Origin: Tachypleus tridentatus
Taxonomy: Eukaryota > Arthropoda > Merostomata > Xiphosura > Limulidae
Reading direction: 5' to 3'
NCBI RefSeq assembly: GCF_004210375.1
Contig: NC_134829.1
Coordinates: 53,002,107 to 53,066,106 of the forward strand
DNA length: 64,000 nucleotides
The translations under genes were made by a program, and so were the position numbers. Below, piece by piece: positions 45,480 to 57,857 of this stretch. Within the stretch, counting starts at the first letter, position 1. The number at the start of each line of letters is the position of its first letter. The notes under the pieces were generated by a model. The model ran no database searches and was not told the DNA's origin. It saw only the letters and a program-made list of their open reading frames with translations.

Positions 45480-45665
45480 AACTTTTACTGTCAACACTTT
45501 TCTGTACGCTATTCATCAAAGTGATGCGAGCATTTTCCGCGTCACCGTTAGCACCTAAGGTTTTATTTATAAATCGCATCAGGTGTTGGAGACGGACAGT
45601 GAGGAATGTTGGTACAACTACATCGGTAATATAAAAATACATCATTTTCAAGAATATTATAACTC
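45480..45665. repeat. Dispersed repeat, member A
   Basis: Homologous in the same orientation to 56100-56290. Shared blocks are CAAAGTGAT, GATGTTGGA/GGTGTTGGA, GACA-TGAGGAAT and GGTACAAC. In reverse complement one frame stays open for about 60 codons here (TFLTVRLQHLMRFINKTLGA) but not in the other copy, so coding is doubtful. Possibly internal sequence of the element whose terminal motif lies at 45278. Confidence 0.55.
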
Positions 45666-45892
45666 AACAACTACAAGGAAAAAACAAAACGATTTGTGTA
45701 TAAGTAAGAAATTGGTAACAGAAACAAGTCACGTGGAAGTAGACAAACATTAACCACGTGTTTAACTTCCTGAGTCTTGAGGTGAAACTCTAAATGGGAC
45801 ACTTCTCAAAGGTTTGCTTTTACAATTTATTTTCCCACAAAAATAGTTCAGGGTTTTGGCGCCAGCTGTCACTGGTTTTGAACTTGTTTGTT

Positions 45893-46147
45893 TGTTTTGA
45901 AATTTCGCACAAAGCTACTCGAGGGTTATCTGTGCTAGCTGTCCCTAATTTAGCAGTGTAAGACTAGAGGGAAGGCAGCTAGTCATCACCACCCACCGCC
46001 AACTCTTGGGCTACTCTTTTACCAACGAATAGTGGGATTGACCGTCACATTATAACGCCCCCACGGCTGGGAGGGCGAGCATGTTTGGCGCGATGCGGGC
46101 GCGAACCCGCGAATTACGAGTCGCACGCCTTACGCGCTAGGCCATGC
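45893..46147 (-). repeat. SINE1 copy
   Basis: Minus strand, from TTTGAAATTTCGCACAAAGC to GGCCATGCC, with part of the head deleted near 46110 (GCGAATTACGAGTCG). Confidence 0.88.
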
Positions 46148-46164
46148 CAGACCCTGGTTTTGAA

Positions 46165-46310
46165 CTAGAAGAAAGGCATCTCATGAATACCCAATCCACC
46201 AGTTCTTGGGCTATTATTGTATCACAAATAGTGGGATTGACCATAATATTATACCACCCTCACTGCTAGAAAGACGAACATATCCACAAGTTGCAAATCG
46301 AACGCTCTAC
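46165..46310 (-). repeat. Degenerate SINE1 fragment
   Basis: Minus strand: CACCAGTTCTTGGGCTATTA, AATAGTGGGATTGACC, CCACCCTCACTGCTAGAAAG. Head and tail are lost. Confidence 0.6.
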
Positions 46311-46558
46311 CTTTACAGTTAAAGATAAAAAAGTCTGTTCAAAATTCTGTCAATCTGACAAAAGTACTAATAAACGGGTGAATTTGGTGAAATAAATTTT
46401 AGAGATAAATAATGAATTAATATACCCTGTACTTGTAGTTATAGTTACTTTTCGATAGAGAAGAAAAATGGTTACTGTATTCATACGTTTATTCAATTGC
46501 ATTATGTAAGTATAATATATATATATACCCTATAAACCCTAAAACAATATGAACTGTA

Positions 46559-46735
46559 GCTCAGAACGGCTGGTGTCGGTATTAACACTTTTATTAATAA
46601 GGAAAGAACAGTGTTTTGATCTTCCTAGGTCATCTTTAGGTTAATTCGAGTTTACCTGAAGATGACCTAGGAAGGTCGAAACGTTCTTCTCTACTTATTA
46701 ATAAAAGTGTTAATACCGACACCAGCCGTTCTGAG
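46559..46735. repeat. Foldback repeat, about 85-bp arms
   Basis: The left arm 46559-46644 (CTCAGAACGGCTGGTGTCGG, TATTAACACTTTTATTAATA) is the near-perfect inverse of 46652-46735, separated by only a few bases. Mismatches are few (for example GGAAAGAACAGTGTTTTGAT against the inverse AGAGAAGAACGTTTCGACC). It could fold into one long hairpin. The arms match the motif at 45278, so it looks like two such termini head to head. Confidence 0.88.
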
Positions 46736-46794
46736 ATATATTTTCATTTCAAGTAGGTTCCACGTCATCGAGAACAATAAAAAATATTAAGCAA

Positions 46795-46918
46795 CGTGTT
46801 TGTGTGTTTTGTTATAGCAAAGTCACATTAAGCTATCTACTGAGTCTAGCGATGAGAATAGAACCGCTGATTTTAGAATTGTAAATCCTTAGACTTACTG
46901 CTGTACCAGCTGGGGATA
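46795..46918 (-). repeat. SINE2 copy
   Basis: Minus strand: TTAAGCTATCTACTGAGTCT, ATAGAACCGCTGATTTTAGA, ending TGCTGTACCAGCTGGGGA. Confidence 0.72.
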
Positions 46919-48967
46919 TTAAGAAACTAAACCATTGTTTATAAAATTCATTATATAATTACTGCTTATATGTGTTTATGATACGGACATTGTACAAAAA
47001 CTAGCTTTATCTTTACATAATTGTTTAAATTATTAGCTAGAAATTAGTTAATTTTTAAGCCAACTGTAAAGAACTTAGAACAATTACGGAAGACTTACGA
47101 CGCAAAGCCATGAGATGGGTAACCTAACTCTTGTTAACCCCGGATTTTAATCTGTAAATAAAAACGCCATGTGTTTACTCTTAATAAAAACTGCTTATTT
47201 TAGAATCTGAGTTTTGAGAATTTGTAAATTTTCTTACAGAGATTAAGCAGTGTTGTCACTTCTATTTATAAGCTATCTTATATGTGAATAAAAACGTATT
47301 TGTACATCTTACGACTTTTAATTTTTGGTAATTCTTAAGACGTATTATGTTTAGGCTTAACATTTCTTACTTTGTACAAATGAAACAAAAAAACGATATT
47401 TGTTTTTGCTGTGGCTTAATTTATTCACATTGAAGAGTTTAATATGAAATTAAGTATGAAATTATTAGAACCATTATTAGGGTTATAATTAAGGTTTATG
47501 AATTTATTATTATGAAATCAGAGTTTGCGTTCTTTAACCGGATGGGTTATTACTACGTCCAAGGACATAGTAAGTCTGCTCTATAGTCAACTGACACTTA
47601 GTGGTACTACTTGTTGATACCTTTCATAATGTTATAAAAAAAGACATTAAGTTGTTTATATAGTGATAATTACACAATTAAAATTACCATCAGAATCTAG
47701 AACAATGTTTTTCTTTAACATTCGTTCGTAAGAAGAGTCATCTATAGAAACGCTTCACGTCTTCTACTTCGCTGTAAATAGAGTTTAATGAGAAACGTTT
47801 CGTCTCAGCAATAGTACATAAAAAAATAACAGTTTGTGTATTGTAACATGCTGGTTGCTACAGTATTGGAAAAGCATAGCGGGAGAAGAATTATGATTTT
47901 TAATTAACGTTAAACTTAATACAAGTTACTTATAAATTCTAAATAATTGATTTCAACAGTCAAGTAGAAAGGAAGCTATGATATAATAATTTTGTAATTT
48001 TAGAATTTTGAGTAATGAAATATCAATCTGAAGTAATAAATAAAATTACCATAATGTGTAGGAACTATTAAGAACACCAAGTCGATGACACCAGAAAAAT
48101 CTGAGAATAATATGACATTATTACAGTTGTATAATCCTACTCTTGTTACAATTCTATTACATCAGAAGACTATTTGAAAACAATAATGACACACACACGT
48201 CATATTTGAGAACAGAGCTATTAATTTGTATTGCTATTATAATTATTTAAAACGAATTTAACTGCAAAAAGTTTAATCCTTAATATGATTGTAGCAAAAA
48301 ATTAATTATAATTGTTTATATTTTTTATCTTAGACATAAAATTAGTCGTTCTCTATTTGAGTACAAGCACACCCGCAGTGATAGCTTTGAATATTTCTGA
48401 TATAGGTTATCTTATACCTTGTGTTTTATCAATTAAGCAACATTTAATAAATGAATTCGTTTATTGGAAGCAGCCAGTACTAATACAGTTTTGTTTTGTT
48501 ATCAGGGTATACGGTGCTTAACCATGTGCTTTATATTAACCACTTTGTGTCCATCGCGATCCTAGCCTCGTCCTACCTCTTAGAAATATTAGTAAAATCA
48601 TGTTTATGACATCAGTAGGACCGTGTTCTGACTTTCCGTGTAAGACATGCATTAATATTAAAACTAAAATAGTAATATATGAGTTGTGACTCTTCAGGTT
48701 AAGCCTTGTTTTGTGGGTATAAAGAAATATATTTATATAAAGTCTAGGAGATACGAAACACCCAAAATACTGGAAAATAAATAAGCTTATTTTACAAAAT
48801 CGGATGTTTCATTTACAATAAATTTTGTCGACTTGGTTCGCGTTGAGAATTCAACAATACTGGAACGCATTTCGAAATCAAAAACGTTTCTCGTGCAAAA
48901 GTTAATTGTTTAATTAAAAACCAACAATATTTCACAAAAGTTTCTTCGAATTGTGTTGTTTTAAATG
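46919..48967. other. Non-coding spacer
   Basis: About 2 kb of A+T-rich DNA. The 69-residue ORF at 48312-48521 has no recognisable features or nearby splice support. Confidence 0.45.
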
Positions 48968-49110
48968 TTAATTACTTAGGGCTCCCTACTGACAGAGCAG
49001 TATGTCTGAGGATTCACAACGCTAAAATCCGGATTTCGATACCCATAGTGGACGGAGCACAGATAGTCCATTGTGTAGCTTTGTGCTTGATTCCAATGAA
49101 ACACTTAATT
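48968..49110 (+). repeat. SINE2 copy
   Basis: Plus strand: CTCCCTACTGACAGAGCAGT, CTAAAATCCGGATTTCGATA, GAGCACAGATAGTCCATTGT, GTAGCTTTGTGCTTGATTCC. Confidence 0.78.
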
Positions 49111-49805
49111 AGTTACTACGGTGTGTAAAAAATTATTATTAACTTCTCAGCAAAACAAAAAGAGAGTTAAACCTATACTTAAGTGGACCCATGATAGATG
49201 CTCCTTATTTTATTTAACTGAAGTTATTAGTAATTTAGAATTTTATGTAGAAGATAAAAATAAACATCTTAATCACTCAGAATCTAGTTTGTAACTGCTA
49301 GAACGTTAGTCAATGATCAACACATAGAAACTCTAACAGTAAGATACTGCCCTCTAGTGTCCTCTTTTGTTTCGTCAGGTGTTATAACCGTCAATATCAT
49401 AACCAGGCAAGTGTATGGAAGAGCTTGTATTTTATTTTATTATTATATTTTGAATATAGGTCTATATGAATTAGAAACAGCTTTTTGTTTAATGAATAAT
49501 TTCATATTAATTTAACATAAAATGTATTTAATGTTAGGTAATCTCAAAGAACAAACGGAATAAGCAGAGCAACATTAAAATATAATTTAAAAAACCGCAT
49601 CTCAATCCAATACCGGCTAGTAAACGACAATGTAGTAGGTTTGGTTATTTTACCCTGACTAGGTTGCATTTACAAATTAATTAAAGTTTAATTATTTTAA
49701 ATAAAGTACGAATAGTTGAATGTTAAATTAACTAAAAACCAACTATCGTGACTTCTTCACAGAATCCTTTGTTTCTAAAGGATTACAGTTACTAAAACTG
49801 CTCGC
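49111..49805. other. Non-coding spacer
   Basis: No gene or repeat is recognised. Confidence 0.45.
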
Positions 49806-50077
49806 ACGGCATGGCCAGGTGGTTAAGGTCCTCGATTAGTAATCCGAGAGTCGTGGGTTCGAATCTCCGTTGCACCAAACATGCTCGACCTTTCAGCCGT
49901 GGGGACGTTATAATGTGATAATTAATCTCACTATTCGTTGATAAAAGAGTAGCTGAAGATTTAGATGTGGGTGGTGATGACTAGCTGCCTCCCCTCTAGT
50001 CTTACACTGTTAAATTAGTGACATCTAACACAGATAGCTCTCGAGTAGCTTTGCGCGAAATTCACTAAACAAACCAT
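49806..50077 (+). repeat. SINE1 copy
   Basis: Plus strand, from CGGCATGGCCAGGTGGTTAA and GGGTTCGAATC to TTTGCGCGAAATTCACTAAA. Confidence 0.88.
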
Positions 50078-50518
50078 ACTAGTAAAGTGTGATGGGTGTT
50101 TTAATCACATATGTATTTTAGCGTTTGGTAAATTACTTTTAATTGTTTTGTACTCTTCTTCTGATTAACAGGCATAAAATAACGTGTTATTTAAATATAC
50201 AGTGTTACATCTAAACTATTCACAACACTACGAAGAACTAAAATTAATTAGTTTATTATGAAATTACAATTTGCTTTCGCTAATCTAATACAATATCATT
50301 TAATATCTGTAGTCCATATTGGTGTATAGAAAACATTTTAATTCCAGACATAAACGACCTTATAACAAGAAATCGTTAATTGTTTTTAATTGGACACCCA
50401 ACGGTACGAAAACAACAATTTAGTGTTATAAGGTCATTTATTTCTGGTAGCAATAGATTATTGTTAGGTCGAAGAGCAGTTTTCGTTGATGTCTGTATGA
50501 TTGTTGTAACGTTATTGA
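50078..50518. other. Non-coding spacer
   Basis: No gene or repeat is recognised. Confidence 0.4.
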
Positions 50519-51212
50519 ATTCAAACTTAATGGTACTAGTGTTTTATCTTGTTCTTACATTAACCAGTGTCTGTGTGTTTTGTAACTTAATGGTACCAGT
50601 GTTTTATCTTGTTCTTACATTAACTAGTGTCTGTGTGTTCTGTAAACCTAATGGTACTAATGTTTTATTTTGTTCTTATATTAACTAGTATCTCTGTGTT
50701 CTGTAACTTAATGGTACTAATGTTTTATTTTGTTCTTATATTAACTAGTATTTCTGTGTTCTGTAACTTAATGGTACTAATGTTTTATTTTGTTCTTATA
50801 TTAACTAGTACCTCTTTGTTCTGTAACTTAATGGTACTAATGTTTTATGTTGTTCTTATATTAACTAGTATCTCTTTGTTCTGTAACTTAATGGTACTAA
50901 TGTTTTATGTTGTTCTTATATTAACTAGTATCTCTTTGTTCTGTAACTTAATGGTACTAATATTTTATCTTATTCTTATATTAACTAGTATCTCCTTGTT
51001 CTGTAACTTAATGGTATCAGTGCTTTATTTGGTTCTTACATTAACTAGTATCTCTGTGTTCTGTAACTTAATGGTACTAATGTTTTATCTTGTTCTTACA
51101 TTAACTAGTATCTCTGTGTTCTGTAACTTAATGGTACTAATGTTTTATCTTGTTCTTACATTAGCTAGTAACTCTGTGTTCTGTAACTTAATGGTACTAA
51201 TGTTTTATTACG
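50519..51212. repeat. 60-bp minisatellite, about 11.5 units, with a repetitive ORF
   Basis: Units begin CTGTAACTTAATGGTACTAA and continue TGTTTTATCTTGTTCTTACA then TTAACTAGTATCTCTGTGTT. Because 60 is a multiple of three, one + frame stays open from 50627 to 51241 (204 codons), reading 20-residue hydrophobic repeats (LMVLMFYLVLTLTSISVFCN). A one-base insertion in unit 3 splits this from an earlier ORF at 50380-50688. No signal peptide, promoter or splice context supports a gene. I treat the ORF as a by-product, though all-hydrophobic repeats are unusual. Confidence 0.93.
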
Positions 51213-51704
51213 TACGACTGCTGTGGAAATTGTTAGTGTGACCAAATTTCACTTTTTCTTCAGAATAATTAATAAAAAATAAATTGAACTTTTCACGTAA
51301 GCTATCATAAGAGACAGATAAATTATCAAATGTTAGTCTTTATAAGGAAATAACACGAGCTGCCAATAGCGTAGGAGCGGTATGTTGTATTTTTTAGATA
51401 TTGTTCAAATGATTTTAAGCAAAATCAGAAATGGTTTTCTGGAAGACGAGTGAAAGCAGTGTCTCAGAATAATTCAGATCTCAGAAAATCATAACGGATA
51501 TTCATTTAGTCATACTGGATAAGAGTTACGTTAATTTAATATATTTTGGGGATAAATGACTTGTATAAAATCTCTCAATAATATCACACTAGTGAATAAT
51601 GTTGTATGTTTTCATGAGACATTAGAGGTTTAGTTTGTAATAATAATATGAGTAACGAAACAAATCGAAAAACAGCCAGAGCTGAGAGTAGCATAAGATC
51701 AACC
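51213..51704. other. Non-coding spacer
   Basis: No gene or repeat is recognised. Confidence 0.4.
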
Positions 51705-52560
51705 ATATGAGAAGTAATATGTAATATGAGAAGTAATATGTAATATGAGAAGTAATATGTAATATGAGAAGTAATATGTAATGTGAGAACTAATACGTAA
51801 TATGAGAAGTAATATGTAATATGAGAAGTAATATGTAATATGAGAACTGATATGTAATATGAGAACCAATATGTAATATGAGAACTAATATGTAATATGA
51901 GAACTGATATGTAATATGAAAACCAATATGTAATATGAGAACTAATATGTAATATGAGAAGTAATATGTAATATGAGAAGTAATATGTAATATGTGAACT
52001 AACATGTAATATGAGAAGTAATATGTAATATGAGAACTAACATGTAATATGTGAAGTAATATGTAATATGAGAACTAATATGTAATATGAGAAGTAATAT
52101 GTAATATGAGAAGTAATATGTAATATGAGAACTAATATGTAATATGAGAACTAATATGTAATATGAGAAGTAATATGTAATATGAGAACTAATATGTAAT
52201 ATGAGAAGTAATATGTAATATGAGAACTAATATGTAATATGATAAGTAATATGTAATATGAGAAGTAATATGTAATATGTGAAGTAATATGTAATATGAG
52301 AACTAATATGTAATATGAGAAGTAATATGTAATATGAGAACTAATATGTAATATGAGAAGTAATATGTAATATGAGAAGTAATATGTAATATGAGAACTA
52401 ATATGTAATATGATAAGTAATATGTAATATGAGAAGTAATATGTAATATGAGAAGTAATATGTAATATGAGAACTAATATGTAATATGAGAAGTAATATG
52501 TAATGTGAAAACTAATATGTAATATGTGAACTAATATGTAATATGAGAACTAATATATAA
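51705..52560. repeat. 19-bp minisatellite, about 45 units
   Basis: Unit AATATGAGAAGTAATATGT, alternating with the G-to-C variant AATATGAGAACTAATATGT. No stop arises on the minus strand, giving a repetitive ORF at 51790-52005 with no other coding support. Confidence 0.95.
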
Positions 52561-52904
52561 TTTCATCAGCTTGAAAATTTTGATTATAGAAAGTTTTGAA
52601 TTTTGAAGTTTATTGAATTAGGCTTAGGTTACGTGTGGAACAAATTAATTTACCCTTTTTTTATAGTAACGGTTGGTTTCTTTGAGACTACTACCGAAGA
52701 AATTCAAGTCACTTATTTAACATATTGTCCAAGTCTAGTTTTTGTTTTATATGAGTCGGATTATAAATAAAAATCTTCGCCAAAAGTCTTTGAAAATATT
52801 AAGAAGTGAGTTTAATGTATTAATATAGGACAATATAATTAAGCAAAATATTATTTTTTCTTACCGATTAAATAGAAACGTACAAATTGACCTTTAGACC
52901 TTAT
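52561..52904. other. Non-coding spacer
   Basis: No gene or repeat is recognised. Confidence 0.4.
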
Positions 52905-52990
52905 ACGTCTTTCCCCTCGGTGGGCTCAGCAGATAGCCCGATGTAGCTTAGCTATAAAGAACAAACATAACACACACATGTGTGTTACAA
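52905..52990 (+). repeat. SINE2 tail-side fragment
   Basis: Plus strand: CCCTCGGTGGGCTCAGCAGA, TAGCCCGATGTAGCTTAGCT, then ATAAAGAACAAACATAACAC. Confidence 0.55.
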
Positions 52991-53087
52991 GAGTAACAGT
53001 CAAATCTCATTCTTTGATTATCGTATTCACAAGGTAAGAGTGGGTAATGTTAACTAGTAATCTTCTCTCTCTAATATAACCATTTAG

Positions 53088-53338
53088 CCCGAGCATAGGC
53101 ATGTGGTTAGGGCGCTAGACTTCTAGTGTAAGGGTCGAGGGTTAGAATCTCCGTCACACCAAACATGCACGCCCTTTCAGCCGTTGTGGCGTTATAATAT
53201 GGCGGTCAGCTGCGTTATTCGTTGGTAAAAAGAGTTACCCAAAAGTTATCGGCGGATGATGACAACAAGTTTCTTCCCTTCTGGTCTTAAATTAGGGACG
53301 GCTAGCACAGATAGCTTTGGGCGAAATTCAAAACAAAC
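53088..53338 (+). repeat. SINE1 copy
   Basis: Plus strand, diverged: GAGCATAGGCATGTGGTTAG, GGGCGCTAGACTTCTAGTGT, TTGTGGCGTTATAAT, GACGGCTAGCACAGATAGCT. Confidence 0.82.
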
Positions 53339-54176
53339 AAATCATCAGTATACGTCTTCAAAAGTAAAAATGGCTAGAGCAGATAACTTTCGAGTAACTT
53401 CCATATAATATAAACTAAAACACAACAAACAACAGCGAATCTTAATTAACATTATTAGATGTACAGCGAACGTTTGTAACATTATTTCTTACTGCTAGTG
53501 AGAATGTTTGAGGCGTCTAACTAGTAGTTGACTCACATATTTGTTTGAGGACTGGACAACTTCTTAGAACGTTCAGTTTTATTACAGAATGAACTACAGC
53601 GAAATACGGTATATTTAAACAATAGTGGTTTTAATCGAACAATGTTATGATGTAAACTATTTATAATGGTGGTAATTAGAATTACATTTAACTAGTTTAT
53701 CCTGAAGCATAAGTTTCATTCATTACCCTCGTGGACTTTTGTGAGATAAATTTCGTGGAAACCTACTCGATAATAGAAATGTTATAACTTAACTATCTAT
53801 TGTTTATCAACCTTATTATATTATAAAAATCTAGTTTATCACTAAGCCTTTTTCGAGTAGGAATTACAATACCATTTGTTCTACTAATTCTCATCAAATA
53901 CAGCAATAAGAAGGTTTCTAAATACGTGTTTTCACTCCAGATATACCGTCTCACATGCCTGCAAGCAAACTGCTGTTAGTGTATTATTAAACTCCGCTAC
54001 ATTCGTAGAAATCTACAGCGAGATAAAATTTATTATCGTTAATATATAAATAAATAAAACTTACTCAAATTCCGAGATAAAAACTTGAAAAATAGCTAAA
54101 GGCGAACCTGTTTAATAAACAAGCAAAATTAAATAAGTTTTAAGAATTACAAAAAGTAAAATACTAATCTAAATGG
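53339..54176. other. Non-coding spacer
   Basis: No gene or repeat is recognised. Confidence 0.4.
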
Positions 54177-54445
54177 GCCCGGCATGGCCAAGCGTGTTAA
54201 GGCGTTCGACTCGTAATCTGAGGGTTGCGGGTTCGAATCCCGGTCGCACCAAACATGCTCGCCCTTTCAGACGTGGGGGCGTTATAATGTGACGGTCAAT
54301 CCCACTATTCGTTGGTAAAAAGAGTAGCCCAAGAGTTGTCAGTGGGTGGTGATGACTAGCCGCCTTCCCTCTTGTCTTGCACTGCTAAATTAGAGACGGC
54401 TAGCGCAGATAGCCCTCGAGTAGCTTTGCGCGAAATTCAAAAGCA
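54177..54445 (+). repeat. SINE1 copy
   Basis: Plus strand, nearly full: GGCCCGGCATGGCCAAGCGT, GGGTTCGAATCCCGGTCGCA, to TTTGCGCGAAATTCAAAAGC. The flanks AATCTAAAT and AACCTAAAT may be the target duplication. Confidence 0.9.
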
Positions 54446-55351
54446 ACAAAAACAACAGTAACCTAAATTATTAAAATAAGAAAATCAAATGACAAAAAGT
54501 ACTTACAAGAACTAGCGAAAATCTCATAGAAATTGTATGGTTAAAAAGTCGACATAGAACTGTTTGAATATTCCTGCCATTTGTTACAATGGTACGAAAA
54601 GATTCTTTGAAAACAGCATTACTAAAAGTGCAATGATTTGGAACATAAATGTCGCCTAAGATATCATAATTTAGTGCTAGAAAAGTAAAGTAAAATGCAT
54701 TATATAATAATAACACTAATACTCAATGTTTCAATAATATAAACATTACTTATAGTTCGCAAACGATTAGTTCTGAGAGGCAACTACAGTTCACATTCGT
54801 TTCTTTTTTTCTTCTCAGTTTTACAGCTGCCTAAAAGCGTTGGCTTCGAACCCTTTAAGTCACTGAAATACTTAGCGCAAAAACTGTAAAATATATGGAT
54901 TTTTTTTAGTTATTTTCGAATGGTTGATAAAAAAAATAATGGTCAGTAATCATGAATTTGCTCAAACCATCTCAGCTGTGAGTATACAGCACTATGAGAC
55001 TTAGTATCTCAGGAGAATACTGATACCATCCATTGACTTTACAAGATTTATTTAAATATTAACAAAATATGAGGTTAGACATTTTTATTAGAGTTGCTTG
55101 AACAATTATTTTAAGATAAGAGTCATTGAGAAACTGCTCCGAGACGATATAATGTCAAAAAAGTGATTTGTTTTAAAACCCTAATAAGAGTTATGAAAAT
55201 AAAAGAAATCACAATTAGTTACGTGGAAAAGATCTGACCAAAATAGTTCAAATCAAAATTCATTAACCGAAGCTTCTTTTGTTCAGTTTCTGATTGACAA
55301 AAATCTGTCAATAATACAGAAACAAAATTGTTAAAACCAAAAACAATACAA
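54446..55351. other. Non-coding spacer
   Basis: No gene is recognised. The minus-strand ORF at 54471-54716 has no supporting features. Confidence 0.4.
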
Positions 55352-55615
55352 CTGTCATTGGTTGAAGTTAGCTCAAAGCTAGGCTAGGGCTAAATGCGGT
55401 ATCCTTCCCTAATTTAGCAGTGTAAGACTAGAAAGAAAGCAGCTAGTTATCGCCACCCACCGCCAACTATCGGGCTGCTCTTTTATCAATGAATAGTGGA
55501 ATTGACCGGAACATTATAACATCCCTACGGCTGAAAGGGCGATCATATATGATGGGACTGAGATTCGCACCCTTAATTACGAGTGGAGCGCCGGAGCCAC
55601 CTGGCCATACCAGAC
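55352..55615 (-). repeat. SINE1 copy, diverged
   Basis: Minus strand: GTTAGCTCAAAGCTAGGCTA, TCCCTAATTTAGCAGTGTAA, CGGCTGAAAGGGCGATCATA, CACCTGGCCATACCAGACC. Confidence 0.82.
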
Positions 55616-55639
55616 CGAAGTTGGTGTTTAATTAAAAAT

Positions 55640-55915
55640 TAAAGTTTGTTTTGAATTTTTCGCAAAGTTACGCGAGAGCTATCTTCAATAGACGTCCCTA
55701 ATTTTGCAGTGTGAGACTAGACGGAAAGTACCCAGACATTACCACCCATCGCCAACCCTTGGGCTACTCTTTTACCAACGAACAGTAGGATTGAAAGTCT
55801 ACTTGGAACGCGCCTACGGCTGAAAGGGTGAGCATGGTTGGTGTGACGGAGAGTCGAACCCGCGATCCTCAGATTACGAATCGAATGCCTTGACCACCTG
55901 GCCATGCCGGCCAAG
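55640..55915 (-). repeat. SINE1 copy
   Basis: Minus strand, about 25 bp from the previous copy and in the same orientation: ATTTTTCGCAAAGTTACGCG, GGGCTACTCTTTTACCAACG, ACCACCTGGCCATGCCGGCC. The ORF over it is incidental. Confidence 0.85.
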
Positions 55916-56099
55916 TTGAAATTAAGTTTTACACAGTTATATTACTTGTAACGGAGAGAAAATAGATGTTTAGCGTATTCTCACTTTATAAACGTATACT
56001 CACAGTTATTAAGAAAATATGTGGATTTTTCTATATAGCTATTTTCCTATAGATACTAAAGAAGAAACTAAAAGTCCAAATATTTCTTTAACTGAAGTA

Positions 56100-56290
56100 T
56101 TAGTGTCAATAATTTTGTGTAAGTTATTGATCAAAGTGATAAGGACGTTTTCTTAGGGTCAGCTTTAACATCATAAAATTTTGTTAATAAAGCGCGTAAG
56201 ATGTTGGAAACAGACACTGAGGAATACTGGTACAACTGGTAAAGAATAACACAAGGTACATCATTCTCACCAATATTTGAAATTAACGAG
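56100..56290. repeat. Dispersed repeat, member B
   Basis: Homologous to 45480-45665 (see there). The minus-strand ORF at 56131-56322 covers it but does not share a frame with member A. Confidence 0.55.
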
Positions 56291-56576
56291 CGAACAGAAA
56301 ATGAAAAATTTTCATAAGCCATTTATCCTAAAAACAAAACAACAACAAACTCTACATCCCTAATTCTACAGTTTTTCTTATTGTGTGTCCTTTACCCCGA
56401 AATTCCAAATAATATTTATATATATCTCATAATAATTTTAATTATCTTATCCAATTGTTTCCTTATGAAAGTTTATGGTTTGAATTATCTAATGAATATT
56501 TGAATTATATCTATTTCTTAGAATTGAACAACCTTTTTAATTCATTTCTCCACATCAGCATCAAAAGAATAAAGTA

Positions 56577-57015
56577 TTATACAATAGGATATCGAGCAGT
56601 ATCATACAGTAGGATATCGAGCAGTATCATACAATAGGATATCGAGCAGTATCATACAGTAGGATATCGAGCAGTATCATACAATAGGATATCGAGCAGT
56701 ATCATACAGTAGGATATCGAGCAGTATCATACAATAAGATATCGAGCAGTATCATACAATAGGATATCGAGCAGTATCATACAGTAGGATATCGAGCAGT
56801 ATCATAAAATAAGATATCGAGCAGTATCATACAATAGGATATCGAGCAATATCATACAATAAGATATCAAGCAGTGTCATAGAATAAGATATCGAGCAGT
56901 ATCATACAATAAGATATCAAGCAGTGTCATACAATAAGATATCGAGCAGCATCATACAATAAGATATCGAGTAGTATCATACAATAAGATATCGAGCAAT
57001 ATCATACAATAATAT
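56577..57015. repeat. 25-bp minisatellite, about 17 units
   Basis: Unit AGGATATCGAGCAGTATCAT followed by ACAAT, with A/G and C/T variants. Later units use AAGATATC. Confidence 0.94.
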
Positions 57016-57857
57016 ATCGCTGTCTATATATCCAGTAACACAGTAAACTAAAACAATCATGATAGTACAAGGAACTGAAATTAGTTAGTTTATTTTGAAA
57101 TTAGAATTTGGGTTAATTAAGGTGAGTGATTACTGGTTTAGTCGGAAAACAATTTTTGTGGAAACCTTATTAACGGTCGTGATACTATTAAATTAATACC
57201 TGTTGGTGATGATTGTTTGCCTTATTTATTGTATTACAACAAGCGAATTTATCATTATTACGAGACTTCTAATTTATTAGCAATCATATTATATAAATTA
57301 TGATTAGGACTAAGAAGAAACTGTTGTTTTCAAACAGTGAAAGACGTCCTTTGTGGAAATGTTTGACTTCCATTCTCAGTAAATACGTGTAACTGGAGAA
57401 GAAGATAGACAGGTTATTGTTAACATATTATTACATATTGCTACAATATAACAAAATCATAACTTGATTACTGTTTTATTGTTTTGTTATGTTAAGGATT
57501 TCGAGCAACAAAATAGTATTCCAAAGTATTTCACAAAAAGAAAACAAGTAACATAAATACATGGAGAATATATCAGTGTTCCCATAAATCTTCCACCGCT
57601 AAAAACTCGAGAATGTGTAACTCACTGATAATTGCTGTTTCCTTGCTGTTTGTTATATTCCTAATATGTATAGTGTATTGCATTATGGGCAAATATATAA
57701 TTATCAAAGTTTATATAATTAATGATATTACGAACACTTCTCTTTACAATAATACAAGATAACTCTGACAAGAATATTCATCAGCGTTGTAATGTCAACA
57801 ATAGTTACAGATCTTTATATTGTTGTCTTAGTTATTATGTTACAGATCTGATTTGTT
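57016..57857. other. Non-coding spacer
   Basis: No gene or repeat is recognised. Confidence 0.4.

Noticed and set aside
50627-51241. A real 204-residue membrane protein
   Set aside because: The open frame follows from a 60-bp tandem unit; no promoter, signal peptide, splice sites or codon-level conservation were seen.
51790-52005. Minus-strand 71-residue ORF
   Set aside because: It is an artefact of the stop-free 19-bp minisatellite.
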